This document shows, one piece after another, positions 45,470 through 56,114 of a DNA stretch of 64,000 bases (within the stretch, counting starts at the first letter, position 1; the number at the start of each line of letters is the position of its first letter). The translations under genes were made by a program, and so were the position numbers. The stretch comes from Clostridium pasteurianum DSM 525 = ATCC 6013 (lineage in GTDB: Bacteria > Bacillota > Clostridia > Clostridiales > Clostridiaceae), in assembly GCF_000807255.1 (NCBI RefSeq), contig NZ_CP009268.1, forward strand, positions 2,324,384 through 2,388,383, in the 5' to 3' direction. The notes beneath the pieces are model-generated. The model searched no databases and had not been told where the DNA came from. It saw nothing but the letters and a program-made list of their open reading frames with translations.

Positions 45470-48400
45470 TTAAATTTTAACAATGCTTCCATTATAGAAT
45501 AAATATAGATACTGTTCTTTAACTATTTTATCTGTAATCTTTCTAAGTGCTTCAGCATAATATTTTATTTGATTTTTATATTTTTCTACTACAATATCTA
45601 TATTTTTATCTGTAACATAATCTGTTTTATAATCTACTATAACCAAACCATCTTCTTCTTCAAAATAGCAATCCATGGCTCCTTGTAATACTATTATTTC
45701 ATCTTTACAACTATCTTCAGGTAATTCTCTATATACTTCTGAAACTTTTAATCTCATTACAAAGGGAATTTCTCTTTTTATATTTTCAGCAGATAACATT
45801 CTCTTTCCAAGATTACTTTGAAAAAACCTTTCTATTTTGCCTATATCTATAGTTTCAGCTTGTTTTTCTGTTATAAATTCTCTTGAAACCATTCTGTATA
45901 CTTGCTCTTTTATACTTTCTTCTGTTACAGGTAAATTAAAATCTAGTCTTTGCATTACAGCATGCATAGCTGTTCCTTTCTCTGCTGGGGTAAGGTCTTT
46001 TTTCTCTTCTAAAAATATTGGTCTTTTTTTAAGTACTGGCGGAAATACATTTCTTGAATATTCATCCTGGGAGTTTTGTTGTCTTTTTAGTTCTGTTACA
46101 GATATACTAGAAGGAATACCTTTTAAAAAATTATATTTGTATTCCCAGCTAAGTCTCCTATTTATTTCATCATAATAAGGTGTCCTTGGCTCTTTATTTT
46201 CTATTTCTAAAAGAATTTCTTTAATAATATCTATTTTATTTAAATTTTTATCTTCAACGTCATTTTTATTATTATAAACTTCTTCTACAGACTTCCTATC
46301 TTCCTTTAATATTTTCTCTCTATTCCATAGCTTTATTTTCCAGTTAGATTCACTGTGTATATTGCATACATCTGATATAGATATATTTGCCACTTCTCTT
46401 AGAATTTTTCCATCCCTATGCTTTATAATAGCAGGGCCTATCCAGTCTAAATAGCTTTTTCCTTTTAATATTATATTTTCTGATATCTTATCTTCTAAAT
46501 TATCTATATCTTCTGACCAATTTTTACTAGCATTTTCAATATTATTTACAGCACCTGTTATTATGAGCTTTTCTTTTGCTCTAGTAAGTGCTACATAGAG
46601 TATTCTCATCTCCTCAGAAAGATTTTCAAATTTTATTTTTTTCTTAATGACATTTTTAAATATTGTAGGATAGGATATTCTTCTCCTAAAATTAACATAA
46701 TCTGGTCCTATACCAAGTTCATGATGAAACAATATTTGATTTGTAATATCACGCAAATTAAAATTTTTGCCACAACCAGATAAAATAACCACTGGAAATT
46801 CTAATCCCTTACTTTTATGAATACTCATTATCCTTACTACATTTTCATTCTCACCTAATATTTTAGCACTTCCCATATCTTTACTGCTTATTTTCAATTT
46901 ATTTATAAAGTTTATAAAGTTAAATAACCCTTTATAACTTGTATTTTCATAAGATTTTGCCCTCTGAAATAGTATTCTTAAATTTGCCTGTCTTTGAATC
47001 CCTGATGGCATAGCTCCTGCATAACTGTAATAACCTGTTTCTGAATATAAATACCATATAAATTCATCTATAGGCATATGAATAGATAAACTTCTAAACT
47101 GTTTAAGTTTGTTTATAAAATCACAACATTTTTTAGTTAATGGCTTACTTATACTATTTTCTCTATCTATTTTTATATATTCATCAATATCTTTAGTTGC
47201 ATCATCATACTCTGCATAAATTTCTTCTTTGCTAGTATTATCTAAAATCTCTTTTAAATGCTCAAATCTATTTTCATTGTAATCATCATTTTCAGCATAA
47301 ATAATTTCTAAATTTTTATTAAATAAATCATTATATCTGTCCACTATAATATTCATAGCTTCATAAAATTTAATATTCCTATTTATTGACCTTATATCAA
47401 TAAGCTCTTCATCGGTAAAAGAAGCTATAGGGGATCTCAATACTGAAAGAAGAGGTATATCTTGAAGAGGATTATCTATTATTTGAAGCAATGAAAGAAT
47501 AGTTTTTATTTCTGTGGTTTCAAAATAACCAGTACCAGTATCTGAAAATACAGGTATATCAAAATTTTTCAATTCTTCTACAAAAGTTGATGACCAATTT
47601 GTGGTAGCTCGCAGCAGTATTACTATATCCTTATACTGAACACTCCTATAATCACCAAGCCCCTTATCAAAAACAGCATAAGATTTATCTCTTTTAGATA
47701 CCAATTCTTTTATTCTCAAAGCTGCCATCCTGGCTTCAAGCCGTATATTATCAATATTTTCTTGTTCTTCTTCCTGATCTATTAATACAAGCTCTTTATT
47801 GATATTATTTTGATTTTTATTCTTTTCAATTATATGTATTTCATTTACTCCTAGTTCAGTAAATTCTTCTCTATTTATTTCTTTGAATTCTGCTGATGCC
47901 TTTAGTTCTTCCTTTTCATCATAATTAAGTTCTCCTATATTTTCAGACATTATAGCTTTAAATATATAATTAACTCCATCTAACACAGTCTTTCTGCTTC
48001 TAAAATTTTTAAACAAAAGTATTTTTCTATCTTTTGCTCCTGCTTCACTGGAATAATTAGAATATTTACGAAGAAAAAGTTCTGGTTTTGCCTGTCTAAA
48101 TCTATATATACTTTGCTTTACATCTCCTACCATAAACATATTTGGATTTTTACTTTCACTTCTTGATATTGTACTTAATATAACTTCCTGAACTAAGTTA
48201 CTATCCTGATATTCATCTATTAGGATTTCTTCATATCTTTCTTTAAGCTCCAAAGCTGCCTTAGACGGAATTACTTTTCCATTTTCCTCTTTATCCGTAA
48301 GTATTTCAAGGGTGAGATGTTCAAAATCATTAAAATCTATTAAACCCCTGAGCCGCTTTTTCTCAATATATTTTCTGTCAAACTCTAGAACTAATTCTCC

Positions 48401-49423
48401 TAGGCATTTCATCATTGGATATAGTTCTTTAATATGAATTAATACCTTTTCACCAATAGAATTTAGTATTTCTTCTTGTATATCTTTTATCTGCTTTTTA
48501 TATTTATCTCTTATTTTCTGTACTTGTTCTTTTTTATCCTTATCTACATCTTTTCCACATCTTTTAAGAGATAAAAATTTCACATTCCTTAGATAATCTA
48601 TAAAATTATTCCATGAAATCTTGCTTTCTCTTATTAAATTATTTATCATTGATAGATCATCTTCATAAGTCTCTAAATAGGCTTTTAAAGTTTCCTCATT
48701 ATTGATAATTCTTAAAGATTTTTCTATCATTTTACTTATACCTTCAAGTTCTATCATAGTGCCAGATAAAATTGACTTTACCCAAATAGAATTTTGAAAA
48801 TTAAAATCTTCTTTTATATTAAAAACTTCGCTTGCTTTACAAATCCACTCCTTTGGATAAGGGCTGCTTTTTGCAAAATTGTAAAGAAAAATTGTTATTT
48901 CCATGAGAGCTGAATCATCTCTGTTAGAACAATAACATTCTACTAAGTTCAAAAAATCTTCATTATTTTCCTCTTGATATTTTTTATCAAAGAGTTCTTC
49001 TATAGTTTCATTCTTCAATAATACAGTTTCTGTATCATCTGCTATTCTAAATTTAGGATCTAAATCTATAAGTTGAAAATAATTTCTTATTACGTCCAAA
49101 CAAAAGGAATGAATTGTAGTAATTCTTGCTTTATTCAGAAGTACTAATTGCCTCTGCAAGAGCTTTGATTCTGGCTCCTCAAAAAGTTTCCTCGATAGTT
49201 CATTAGCTATCCTCTCTCTCATCTCTGCTGCTGCTGCATTGGTAAAAGTAACTACTAAAAGCCTATCTATATCTACAGGCTTTTCTCTATCTGTAATCAT
49301 TTTTATTATTCTCTCTACAAGTACTGCTGTCTTTCCCGCTCCAGCAGCAGCAGCTACTAACAAATTGCATCCCCTGGTTTCAATAGCTTCTATCTGTTCC
49401 TCAGTCCAATTATTCCCCATCAT
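45470..49423 (-). CDS. addA: helicase-exonuclease AddA subunit
   Basis: About 1317 residues; the start at MMGNNWTEEQ (or one codon later) follows GGAAGGTG and overlaps the addB stop by 14 bases. Walker A AAAGAGKTAVLVERI (residues about 24-38), UvrD-type motifs DRLLVVTFTNAAAAEMRERI, RGLIDFNDFEHL, ILIDEYQDSN and MSIHKSKGLEFPVV, and C-terminal RecB-like nuclease motif with GAMDCYF and VIVDYKTDYV. With AddB it resects double-strand breaks to Chi-like sites for RecA. Full length. Confidence 0.96.
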   Translation of the reverse strand: MMGNNWTEEQIEAIETRGCNLLVAAAAGAGKTAVLVERIIKMITDREKPVDIDRLLVVTFTNAAAAEMRERIANELSRKLFEEPESKLLQRQLVLLNKARITTIHSFCLDVIRNYFQLIDLDPKFRIADDTETVLLKNETIEELFDKKYQEENNEDFLNLVECYCSNRDDSALMEITIFLYNFAKSSPYPKEWICKASEVFNIKEDFNFQNSIWVKSILSGTMIELEGISKMIEKSLRIINNEETLKAYLETYEDDLSMINNLIRESKISWNNFIDYLRNVKFLSLKRCGKDVDKDKKEQVQKIRDKYKKQIKDIQEEILNSIGEKVLIHIKELYPMMKCLGELVLEFDRKYIEKKRLRGLIDFNDFEHLTLEILTDKEENGKVIPSKAALELKERYEEILIDEYQDSNLVQEVILSTISRSESKNPNMFMVGDVKQSIYRFRQAKPELFLRKYSNYSSEAGAKDRKILLFKNFRSRKTVLDGVNYIFKAIMSENIGELNYDEKEELKASAEFKEINREEFTELGVNEIHIIEKNKNQNNINKELVLIDQEEEQENIDNIRLEARMAALRIKELVSKRDKSYAVFDKGLGDYRSVQYKDIVILLRATTNWSSTFVEELKNFDIPVFSDTGTGYFETTEIKTILSLLQIIDNPLQDIPLLSVLRSPIASFTDEELIDIRSINRNIKFYEAMNIIVDRYNDLFNKNLEIIYAENDDYNENRFEHLKEILDNTSKEEIYAEYDDATKDIDEYIKIDRENSISKPLTKKCCDFINKLKQFRSLSIHMPIDEFIWYLYSETGYYSYAGAMPSGIQRQANLRILFQRAKSYENTSYKGLFNFINFINKLKISSKDMGSAKILGENENVVRIMSIHKSKGLEFPVVILSGCGKNFNLRDITNQILFHHELGIGPDYVNFRRRISYPTIFKNVIKKKIKFENLSEEMRILYVALTRAKEKLIITGAVNNIENASKNWSEDIDNLEDKISENIILKGKSYLDWIGPAIIKHRDGKILREVANISISDVCNIHSESNWKIKLWNREKILKEDRKSVEEVYNNKNDVEDKNLNKIDIIKEILLEIENKEPRTPYYDEINRRLSWEYKYNFLKGIPSSISVTELKRQQNSQDEYSRNVFPPVLKKRPIFLEEKKDLTPAEKGTAMHAVMQRLDFNLPVTEESIKEQVYRMVSREFITEKQAETIDIGKIERFFQSNLGKRMLSAENIKREIPFVMRLKVSEVYRELPEDSCKDEIIVLQGAMDCYFEEEDGLVIVDYKTDYVTDKNIDIVVEKYKNQIKYYAEALRKITDKIVKEQYLYLFYNGSIVKI

Positions 49424-52400
49424 TTTCACCTTCCTTTCCATATTCTTTATAAATTAGATTCCAAACCTCTTCATCACTTTTGTCATAAATAAATCTATAG
49501 CTATTATCTTCAAGAGATTCATCAAAAGTACATATAGAAGAATACATACAAAAGTCGCAGGGCTTAGAGTCTTTACTTTTACAAGGCTTAATACTAATAT
49601 TCCCTCGAAGCATATTTTCGCAATTTTTTGCTATAACATTCTTTACGTGATTTCTAAGAAGTTCAAATTGTTCTTTTGAAGCTGCTTGAGATTTTCCAAG
49701 AGAACCATCTTTATTTATTCTGGCTGGTATAATAAATGAATTGCCTTCCATTTCCCTATCCATTTCTCTAATTATTTCCAGATCGTCAATCAACAATCCC
49801 TTCATTTTAAATTTTTTCATTATTTCCTTCGTCAAATCATCATCCCCTAAATCTTTGCTAGTCTTTATTAGAGGATCATCTATTTTAAAATACAATATGG
49901 CCCCTGGAATAGGTTTTTTATCAAAATCTTTTCCCTCCTGTGTAAGTATAGCATCTAAATACAGCAAAAGTTGTACTTGAAGTCCATAATACACCTCCGA
50001 AAGTCTAAAGAGCTTACTCCCCGATTTATAATCTATTATTCTTATATAAGTCTCCCCTTCTTTCACAAGCATATCAATTCTATCTATTCTTCCTATAAGC
50101 TTTATTTCCTCTCCAGAAGGTAACTGAACTACTATTGGAGGATAAGCTCCTTTTTCACTAAAATCCATCTCATATCCTATAGGTTTAAATCCACTCATTT
50201 TTATATGAGTTGTCATTACAATAACGGTTTTTATAAGTACTCTTTTAAGTCTTTCTGTAAAATATCTATATCTTGGAGAACTATTTAAAATAAAACTGTT
50301 ACTTTTCTTTAAATTATTATCTACTATATTACTTATATTTTCTTCACACCACTTTTCCTCTATATTATCCCAGGAAAGCTGCTGTGTTCTTACTTTTTCA
50401 CTAAATTCATCTATAACTTTATGCATAAAGGTTCCTATATCAGGATAGGTAAGTTTGAATATTTTTCTTTCCCTTGCATTCAATCCATACTGTACATAAT
50501 AGGCAAAGGGACATTGAGCATATTTTTCCATTCTTGATACATTTATATGCACATTGTCGCCATAAAGTTTTCTTACTTTTTCGCTGTTTATGAGCTCTGT
50601 TTGATTAGTATAGGCGGCTCCACTAAAGGCTCTTTTACATTTTTCTCTCCAATATTCATCACTGCTAAACCACTTATATACATCTCTCCAAAACAAAGCA
50701 TCATTATTTTCATCTAATCTTTTTCTCAAAATATACACAAGCTGATTAAAAGTTGGACGTTTAGCATCTACTAGCTTTAATCTATCTTCGTCACTTTCTG
50801 AAAAAATCAAATCACTTTCTTCAGTTATATTAGGGTATATATTTTTTAATCTGGAAACTATTATAGAAGGTCTCAAGGTGTTTCCCTCATAATCTGCCAT
50901 GGGATAACTTATTCTTAGGTATTTTCCCGGTATCGTAAGCGTGGTATATACTAAAAATTGTTCTTCAAAAGCAGCAGCCCTAGTATTCTTTGCCAGTTCT
51001 ACACCTTTATTCTTTAATAATTCTCTTTCCATATCATTTAATATTCCCTCTTCATTGTTTACTGCTGGAAATACTCCATCATTTACTCCAATCAAATATA
51101 GAATACAGATATTATGACTTTTTAATCTATCAACACTACCTACTAATACTTGATCTACTGAGGGTGGTATTAGGCCCATTTTATGTTCTCTAAAACCTAT
51201 AGACATAATTTTTTCAAATTCCTCAAGATTAAGAGGCATATCTCCCATTACCTCTACAGTCTGATCCAATAAATCCATTATTATATTCCATATTTGACTA
51301 TATTCATTTGCAAGAGTCTGATTTTTGCTGTTTTTAAACATTTCAATTAAATTTTCTACCTTTTCTGAGGCATTTATGTCATTTAAAAAATTAAATACTA
51401 TCCTACAAATTTCTTCTCCACTTTTCTTTCCTCTGGTGTTTTTATACAGTTTTTTTAGAGGAACTATAACAACTTTTTTTATAGAATTGATTTTATCTAA
51501 AAACTCTTCTTCCTCAATAGAAATTTGATCCTTTCCAAACAATGAATCTGGTCTATAATCCCAACTTTCTTCATCTATCCATTTCTTTTTTCCCTTTATT
51601 CCTGATGCCAAAACATAATTTTCAAGTACATCTACATCTTCAATATCTACATTTGTAAGTCCCGTTTTTAAATATCTAAATACAGACTCGTAGGACCAGT
51701 TTTTAGTAATAATTTCTATAGCAGAAGTTATTAAAACAACTATTAAATTACCTTCGATATTTCTTTTTTCATCTATGAAATATGGAATACCATGCTCTTC
51801 AAAAATTGAGGCTACAAGAGTTTCGTAATTTTCCAAATCTCTCGTTATTACAGCTATATCCTTGTATCTATATCCTTCATCTCTACAAATCCTTATAATA
51901 TCTCTAGCAGTACTTTCTATCTCCGAATAAGTATTTTGCGCTCTAAAAAGTTTTAAATCAGAAGTCTTATATTTATATTTTCCATAGGGAAAGGCAAATA
52001 AATTTTTTTCTAGAAAAGATATTTCTCTACTATCCTTAAATCTATAAAAAGGTCTTTTAGCCAGTACTATAGGTTTATCTAATTTAATATTATTATTTCT
52101 TGCTATTTCTAAAATTCTATCCTCTGTACCTTTTGTAAATTGAAAAATATCTGTGCCATAATTTTTGCCGTCTACATAATCACTGGTTAATGTTATATTT
52201 ACTCTTCGTGATTTTTTTAAAAGTTTTTCAATTATCTTATACTGCTGAGGAGTAAAGCTATAAAATTCATCTATCCATATTTCAGCATTATTAAAAACTT
52301 TTGATTCCTCTAATTTTTCTGATAACAAAGTCAGATCATCGTCAGAATCTATGTAATTTTTATGCAGTAAAGTTTCAAATTCACCATATATCTTACCTAA

Positions 52401-52874
52401 ATCTAAAAGTTTGTCTTTAAGACTTATACCTTCCTCTATATCCTCAGCAGTTTTTAATAATAACTCTGGAGTAACCGAATATCTTTTAAATTCACTTATA
52501 GAATCTGACAAAGTATTTATAAAACCTTTTTGAACTGCAGCCCTTCTGAATGCAGAAAGCTCCTCCAATATTTTGTCTACTATATGAGAAATAAGCATAC
52601 ATTTTCCTGAAGAATCTATACGCTTACGAGTAATTCCACCTACTTCATTCATCACTCTAAAAGCCATTCTCTTAAAACTAATTACTGTAACATTTAAATT
52701 TGATTTTTCTCCAATAGCGTTTAAAATATTCTTTTCTGATTGAAAAGAATATTGTTCTGGTACAAGGTATATAAGGGGATATTCTACTTCATCTTCTACT
52801 TTTTTCTTTATACTCTCTATACAAAAATGGCTTTTACCACTTCCTGACCTTCCGTACACAAATCTTAAACTCAT
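49410..52874 (-). CDS. addB: helicase-exonuclease AddB subunit
   Basis: 1154 residues from the start MSLRFVYGRSGSGKSHFC (ribosome site AAAGGAG). Walker A at about 8-15. The C-terminal nuclease region has GRIDRIDMLV and IRIIDYKSGSKLF, and the iron-sulfur cysteines of AddB are present: CPFAYYVQYG and the C-terminal CDFCMYSSICTF group. It forms AddAB with the overlapping downstream gene and recognises the Chi-like sequence. Confidence 0.95.
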   Translation of the reverse strand: MSLRFVYGRSGSGKSHFCIESIKKKVEDEVEYPLIYLVPEQYSFQSEKNILNAIGEKSNLNVTVISFKRMAFRVMNEVGGITRKRIDSSGKCMLISHIVDKILEELSAFRRAAVQKGFINTLSDSISEFKRYSVTPELLLKTAEDIEEGISLKDKLLDLGKIYGEFETLLHKNYIDSDDDLTLLSEKLEESKVFNNAEIWIDEFYSFTPQQYKIIEKLLKKSRRVNITLTSDYVDGKNYGTDIFQFTKGTEDRILEIARNNNIKLDKPIVLAKRPFYRFKDSREISFLEKNLFAFPYGKYKYKTSDLKLFRAQNTYSEIESTARDIIRICRDEGYRYKDIAVITRDLENYETLVASIFEEHGIPYFIDEKRNIEGNLIVVLITSAIEIITKNWSYESVFRYLKTGLTNVDIEDVDVLENYVLASGIKGKKKWIDEESWDYRPDSLFGKDQISIEEEEFLDKINSIKKVVIVPLKKLYKNTRGKKSGEEICRIVFNFLNDINASEKVENLIEMFKNSKNQTLANEYSQIWNIIMDLLDQTVEVMGDMPLNLEEFEKIMSIGFREHKMGLIPPSVDQVLVGSVDRLKSHNICILYLIGVNDGVFPAVNNEEGILNDMERELLKNKGVELAKNTRAAAFEEQFLVYTTLTIPGKYLRISYPMADYEGNTLRPSIIVSRLKNIYPNITEESDLIFSESDEDRLKLVDAKRPTFNQLVYILRKRLDENNDALFWRDVYKWFSSDEYWREKCKRAFSGAAYTNQTELINSEKVRKLYGDNVHINVSRMEKYAQCPFAYYVQYGLNARERKIFKLTYPDIGTFMHKVIDEFSEKVRTQQLSWDNIEEKWCEENISNIVDNNLKKSNSFILNSSPRYRYFTERLKRVLIKTVIVMTTHIKMSGFKPIGYEMDFSEKGAYPPIVVQLPSGEEIKLIGRIDRIDMLVKEGETYIRIIDYKSGSKLFRLSEVYYGLQVQLLLYLDAILTQEGKDFDKKPIPGAILYFKIDDPLIKTSKDLGDDDLTKEIMKKFKMKGLLIDDLEIIREMDREMEGNSFIIPARINKDGSLGKSQAASKEQFELLRNHVKNVIAKNCENMLRGNISIKPCKSKDSKPCDFCMYSSICTFDESLEDNSYRFIYDKSDEEVWNLIYKEYGKEGENDGE

Positions 52875-53035
52875 AAATTTAAACTCCTTTAATTTTAAAT
52901 ACACATTATATCAATAAATCTTATTTAATTAAAACTTATTTAGATGAATTTAATATTGTTTGCTAAAAACTCACAATTATATTCTATCATACTCTCTTAT
53001 ATTATTATCATAATATATGTATTTTAAATCAAATA

Positions 53036-53079
53036 AAGAGTACTAAATTAACTATATAATAGTTTAAATTCAGCACTCT
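53036..53079 (-). terminator. terminator of glyA
   Basis: AGAGTaCTaAATT and AAATTcAGcACTCT pair with two mismatches; T-rich sequence follows on the minus strand. About 30 bases past the glyA stop. Confidence 0.6.
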
Positions 53080-53108
53080 CTTATTATTATAAAAAAACTA
53101 TAAAACTC

Positions 53109-54344
53109 TTATTTATATATAGGAAATTTATTACATAAAGCTGTTACTTTTTCTTTTAATTCGGTTAAATCTTCATCTCTCTTTTCAATAGCTTCATTAA
53201 TAAAGGCTGCTATTTTTTTCATTTCTTCTTCCTTAAAGCCTCTTGTAGTTACTGCAGCTGTTCCTATTCTTATACCACTTGTTATAAATGGACTCTTAGT
53301 TTCAAAAGGAATTGTGTTTTTATTTGCAGTAATTCTTACAGCGTCTAAAAGTTTTTCTGCATCTTTACCAGTTATATTCTTATTAGTTAAATCAATAAGA
53401 ATAAGATGATTGTCTGTACCACCAGATACCAATCTAAAGCCATATTTTATAAGTTCTTCTGCCAAAACTTTTGCATTTTTTATTACTTGCTGTGCATATT
53501 CCTTAAATTCAGGTTTTAAAGCTTCTCCAAAACAAACTGCCTTTGCTGCAATTATATGCATTAATGGACCACCTTGCATTCCAGGAAATATAGTTTTATC
53601 TAATTCTTTTGCATATTTTTCTTTACAGATAATAGCTCCACCTCTAGGACCTCTTAGAGTTTTATGAGTTGTAGTAGTTACAAAATCTGCATAAGGCACT
53701 GGAGATGGATGTACTCCACCAGCTACAAGACCTGCTATGTGAGCCATATCCACCATCAAATATGCACCAACTTCATCGCTGATTTCTCTAAATTTTTTAA
53801 AATCTATTATTCTTGAATAAGCACTGGCACCAGCTACAATTAATTTAGGTTTATGCTCAATTGCCTTTTTTCTAAGTTCTTCATAATCTATAGTTTCAGT
53901 ATCCTTATTTACTTCATAGCTTATTACATTAAATAATTTTCCAGAAAAACTAACTGGACTTCCATGAGTTAAATGTCCTCCATGGCTTAAATTCATACCA
54001 AGTATAGTATCTCCTGGTTTTAGCACTGAAAAATATACCGCCATATTTGCCTGAGAACCTGAATGTGCTTGTACATTTACATGATCTCCACCAAATAACT
54101 CTTTCATTCTATCACGTGCCAAATCTTCTACTTGGTCTACTATGTGACACCCACCATAATATCTTTTTGCAGGATAACCTTCTGCATATTTATTTGTAAG
54201 ATATGATCCCATAGCCTCCATAACAGCTTTACTAGTAAAGTTTTCTGAAGCTATAAGCTCGATATTATCTTCTTGTCTCGCATGTTCTTTTTCAATTATT
54301 TCATACACCTTTTGGTCACTTTCTTTTACGTTTTGAAAATCCAA
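53109..54344 (-). CDS. glyA: serine hydroxymethyltransferase
   Basis: Converts serine and tetrahydrofolate to glycine and 5,10-methylene-tetrahydrofolate. 411 residues. The PLP-binding Lys lies in [17 protein letters not shown]-terminal [19 protein letters not shown], and [15 protein letters not shown] supplies the cofactor Asp. A TTG start follows GGGAGTG. Monocistronic; the divergent region upstream holds two copies of a repeat element directed towards the ThrE-like genes. Confidence 0.96.
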   Translation of the reverse strand: MDFQNVKESDQKVYEIIEKEHARQEDNIELIASENFTSKAVMEAMGSYLTNKYAEGYPAKRYYGGCHIVDQVEDLARDRMKELFGGDHVNVQAHSGSQANMAVYFSVLKPGDTILGMNLSHGGHLTHGSPVSFSGKLFNVISYEVNKDTETIDYEELRKKAIEHKPKLIVAGASAYSRIIDFKKFREISDEVGAYLMVDMAHIAGLVAGGVHPSPVPYADFVTTTTHKTLRGPRGGAIICKEKYAKELDKTIFPGMQGGPLMHIIAAKAVCFGEALKPEFKEYAQQVIKNAKVLAEELIKYGFRLVSGGTDNHLILIDLTNKNITGKDAEKLLDAVRITANKNTIPFETKSPFITSGIRIGTAAVTTRGFKEEEMKKIAAFINEAIEKRDEDLTELKEKVTALCNKFPIYK

Positions 54345-54469
54345 TGTTTACACTCCCTTTTATTGATAACTGTTATTGTAATTAGCCTAAATTATAATAT
54401 TACATACAAATCCTACTTGCCTATAGTCTAGTTGTTACTATATTAAGGCTTTATTAAAGCCAGGAGTTT

Positions 54470-54554
54470 AGATTAAAAATTATCCGTGGGCATAACACTA
54501 TAATATTCCATTTCTTATTAGAATGGAGATAACAGGGGTTAGTCATAGATAAAG
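54470..54554 (+). repeat. repeated putative structured element, copy A
   Basis: The most diverged copy. It keeps TTATCC near the 5' side, a CATAACA part, a CCATT/AATGG hairpin in the variable middle, and GGGGTTAGTCATAGATAA at the 3' side. Same strand as the ThrE-like operon, about 300 bases upstream of it. Confidence 0.5.
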
Positions 54555-54752
54555 TATTATCTAATATAATTCCTTATGTATATATCAATTAGAATGTAGT
54601 ATTATAATTATGGTCTATAAAAATTCACTATAATTATGATTATATAATGTAAATAGAAATAAAACAACAGTAATTTAAACTATTTATTATGATATAATTA
54701 TGCTTATAAACAGAGTTCTTTGTTTCATATGGATTTTTTTCTGGCATTTGAA

Positions 54753-54830
54753 ACTTAGAAATCGTTATCCAGAGACGTAGAAGCCGTTATCTCTTACTCC
54801 TATATTACGGATGATAGTCATGGGATAAAA
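54753..54830 (+). repeat. repeated putative structured element, copy B
   Basis: Starts ACTTAGAAATCGTTATCC and ends TAGTCATGGGATAAA. Close match to copy C upstream of potA (36/40 left, 23/27 right). TTATCC/GGATAA and CCGT/ACGG pairing can fold it. It ends about 14 bases before the ribosome site (GAGGAG) of the ThrE-like gene, a position typical of a cis-regulatory RNA. Confidence 0.7.
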
Positions 54831-54855
54831 TTATGATATTATTGAGGAGATATAA

Positions 54856-55629
54856 ATGGACACAAATAAAATATTAGATCTAGCTGCAGAGGCTGGAAAG
54901 ATAATGCTTGAAAACGGTGCTGAAACTTACAGAGTTGAGGAAACTATGATTAGAATATCAAAGGCTTTTGGAATAATTTCTGTAGATGCCTATGCAACTC
55001 CAACAGCAATACTTCTATCAGGTAAAAACAGTAAAAATATTAATAATTCAATTATAAAGAGGATAGTAAGCAGAACTTTTAACATAGATAAAATATCAAA
55101 TATAAATACTCTCTCCAGAAGTATAGAAAAAAAGCAATTAACTATTGAAGATTTAGAAGTACAACTTGAATCCATAAAGAATATGCCCTCCTATTCTGAT
55201 AAAATAACTTTATTATCTGCTTGTTTTATAGGGTCATTTTTCACCATATTATTTGGAGGTACTTTTAAAGACTTTTGGTCGGCTTTTATTATAGCAGGAA
55301 TTATAAAATTTTCTATGAACTTTTTAGCTAAATTTAAGGTAGATTATTTCTTCACAAATATAGTAGGTGGCATGGAAGCGGCCTTTTTTGCAATTATTTT
55401 TTATAAACTTGGTTTTGCTGATAACTACGATAAAGTCATAATTGGAGATATAATGCTTTTAGTCCCGGGCCTAGCCATTACCAATGCCATTAGAGATGCC
55501 ATGAATGGAGATTTAATTTCTGGAACTTCCAGAGCTATAGAAGCACTTTTTATAGCTGTAGCCATAGCAGTTGGAACAGGTATGATCTTTAAATTTTGGT
55601 TTGCTTTTTTTGGAGGTATAACTTTATGA
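54856..55629 (+). CDS. ThrE-like threonine/serine exporter, large subunit (DUF1212)
   Basis: 257 residues. The cytoplasmic N-terminal half carries the ThrE signature AGKIMLENGAETYRVEETMIRI, then five membrane helices (about 120-257) with LLVPGLAITNAIRDAMNGDLISG. Corynebacterial ThrE is one long protein; here, as in many Firmicutes, the C-terminal helices are a separate gene that overlaps it (ATGA). The family exports Thr/Ser or related acids. It starts an operon with two repeat elements upstream. Confidence 0.85.
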   Translation: MDTNKILDLAAEAGKIMLENGAETYRVEETMIRISKAFGIISVDAYATPTAILLSGKNSKNINNSIIKRIVSRTFNIDKISNINTLSRSIEKKQLTIEDLEVQLESIKNMPSYSDKITLLSACFIGSFFTILFGGTFKDFWSAFIIAGIIKFSMNFLAKFKVDYFFTNIVGGMEAAFFAIIFYKLGFADNYDKVIIGDIMLLVPGLAITNAIRDAMNGDLISGTSRAIEALFIAVAIAVGTGMIFKFWFAFFGGITL

Positions 55630-56063
55630 TTATGTATGCTTTTTACTCCTTTATTTCATCCTTAGGTTTTGCAATAATCTATAATGTAAAAGGGAAAAAT
55701 GTTATTATAGCTGGTATAGGAGGTGGTATCTCATGGCTTGTATACCTTTTAATAAATAATATATATAATTCAAATTTATTATCTCTATTTATTGGAGCTA
55801 TATCTGTCTCTATGTATTCTGAAATAATGGCAAGATTGCGCAAGGCACCAGTGACTACCTTCATAATATGTGGTATTATACCCCTAGTACCAGGTAATGG
55901 AATGTATTACACCATGTATGAAACCATTATAGGTAACTTACCTAAAGCCACTTCTTATGGCCTTCAAACTTTAGGTGCTGCTGGTTCCATAGCCATAGCA
56001 ATTGCCATGGTATCTTCTTTATCCAAACTTGTATTTTTAAAGAAAAAAAATAATTCTCAATAA
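55626..56063 (+). CDS. ThrE-like threonine/serine exporter, small subunit (DUF3815)
   Basis: 145 residues with about four to five membrane helices and the signature APVTTFIICGIIPLVPGNGMYYTMYE near the middle. The start ATG at 55626 overlaps the stop of the large subunit (ATGA), with GGAGG nine bases ahead; an in-frame upstream ATG lies inside the previous gene and is not favoured. It completes the split exporter. Confidence 0.85.
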   Translation: MIMYAFYSFISSLGFAIIYNVKGKNVIIAGIGGGISWLVYLLINNIYNSNLLSLFIGAISVSMYSEIMARLRKAPVTTFIICGIIPLVPGNGMYYTMYETIIGNLPKATSYGLQTLGAAGSIAIAIAMVSSLSKLVFLKKKNNSQ

Positions 56064-56114
56064 TAAACCTATCATTGAAAATTATTTAGAAAATACATTT
56101 ACACAACTGCTATA

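Larger units (their letters stand above)
54345..54855. other. intergenic region with two repeat elements
   Basis: About 510 bases without a gene, between divergent glyA and the ThrE-like operon. It contains a GGCTTTATTAAAGCC hairpin (54447-54461), copy A of the repeat (54470-54554), about 200 bases of plain AT-rich sequence, then copy B (54753-54830) immediately ahead of the ribosome site of the next gene. Confidence 0.6.

Noticed and set aside
49239-49457. + strand frame over the addA/addB junction
   Set aside because: It is opposite the overlapping start of addA and end of addB, whose motifs are unambiguous.
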